From Balanoglossus misakiensis (Eukaryota > Hemichordata), in the NCBI GenBank assembly GCA_040954595.2, contig CM082589.2, forward strand, positions 6,510,001-6,574,000: a DNA stretch of 64,000 nucleotides, read 5' to 3'. A program made the translations under genes and the position numbers. Shown here in pieces: positions 63,204-64,000 of this stretch. Each line of letters starts with the position of its first letter. The first letter of the stretch is position 1. Under the pieces are notes generated by a model that did not search any database, was not told where the DNA came from, and saw only the letters and a list, made by a program, of their open reading frames with translations.

Positions 63204-63937
63204 TCATTTGTACAACTGTACAGAACAGTGGAATACATCCAGTTTGGCTCTTTTGATGATAAAGTTCAGGGTTCCCAACTGTTTATCATCTTCCCACATG
63301 TGTACATCAAGTTCATCGTTTACATTTGCCTCATTCAAGTACAACGAGGATACCTTCTTAACTTTGTAATTCGCAAATTCTCCAGAGAAGTTCTTCGTAG
63401 CTTTGCGCTGGAATGCTATAGTTGCACAGTCTGAGCAGTACTGTACATAGCGTATATAGGACACATGACTTTGATTATTAATGTGACTTGGTAGTGCCCT
63501 GGTTTTGTACGTGAAACCTTCTCCTTTATTCTGGTGAGCTTCCATCACAACAGTCCCTGGTCCTTTAACAAGGTGGGCATATTTAGTTTTATACCAAGTC
63601 GGAAGTGGTTTAGGTCGACGTGTTTCTTTATCGACGAACACGACTTTCGTATCCAAAGTTGATAACAGCTCGTCTCTGTTAAGGGTACGGAGTTCATGGT
63701 GAAGTCCAACGGACGTGTTTCCAACGCTGTTTAGATAGATTGTCATGGCAACCGGTGTTTGGGGGTTTGTGAAATCATAAAGTTTAGGGTACGCCTGATT
63801 GATGGCACCAATCATGAAATGTCGAGCCTTTTCCTCTTCAAGTAATCTCTTGAATTCTGCCAGTCGGCCATCTCTGACGGATAAATGCATACGTGCAGAA
63901 TGAAAGGGCTTATGTAGGCTGCATAAGGTAGGTTTAC
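63204..63937 (-). CDS. Hotdog-fold thioesterase-like protein, paralogue 4 (partial, first exon off right edge)
   Basis: Second exon 63937-63204 (244 codons with stop), beginning after an acceptor GATGCATCATCAG|GTAAACC type site; the first exon must lie beyond 64000. Highly similar to paralogue 3 in exon and 3' flank, so they arose by a recent tandem duplication of roughly 1.3 kb. The second-domain motif reads LPSHINNQSHVSY in place of SDVDLNNHVSY, so the acidic residues and the asparagine are substituted while H-V is kept. Catalytic state is doubtful. Confidence 0.75.
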
Positions 63938-64000
63938 CTGATGATGCATAAGGATGGAAAATGAAGCTTATGGTTACCAGGATATAAATTAATGATGTGT

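Noticed and set aside
1-64000. CRISPR arrays, prokaryotic operons, tRNA or rRNA genes
   Set aside because: None seen. Regular short repeats are microsatellites and all genes are intron-split eukaryotic genes.

Overview
The window is animal nuclear DNA. Every gene is split by short-to-medium introns with GT-AG borders, and introns and intergenic DNA are full of small inverted-repeat elements. The gene set (C-type lectins, a DBH/MOXD-type monooxygenase, an SLC16 transporter, jouberin/AHI1, proteasome beta-2, syntenin) with compact introns points to an invertebrate deuterostome. A lancelet (Branchiostoma) is my best guess, but this is inference from gene content and style, not proof.

Layout. 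1-6.3 kb: minus-strand C-type lectin genes in a tandem duplication (one running off the left edge, one apparently with two lectin domains), with a degraded LINE fragment. 6.3-8.9 kb: no gene seen. 8.9-17.3 kb, plus: a 12-exon DBH-like monooxygenase whose copper ligands are almost all substituted. 17.8-21.0 kb, minus: a 4-exon SLC16-type transporter, tail-to-tail with the previous gene. 22.4-45.3 kb, plus: jouberin (AHI1), about 31 exons, with a lysine-rich N-terminus, WD40 repeats, SH3 and a lysine-rich tail; its introns hold many MITEs. 48.4-50.4 kb, minus: proteasome subunit beta type-2 (PSMB2), head-to-head with syntenin (SDCBP), 52.0-56.0 kb, plus. 58.1 kb to the end: four tandem paralogues of a double hotdog-fold thioesterase-like protein (one plus, three minus; the last runs off the right edge).

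The genes are not an operon and have unrelated roles: extracellular recognition, secretory-pathway redox-type protein, membrane transport, ciliary transition zone, protein degradation, exosome/PDZ scaffolding, acyl-thioester chemistry. Exon borders below come from reading splice sites and checking that phases join; every multi-exon model I give keeps one open frame. The strongest items for a second look are the copper-less monooxygenase, the lectin domains that lost one disulphide pair, the hotdog cluster with eroded active sites and a copy lacking a first exon, a three-copy repeat that folds like a structured RNA, a 93-bp perfect palindrome with 9-bp target duplication, and several TTAA-flanked MITE families.
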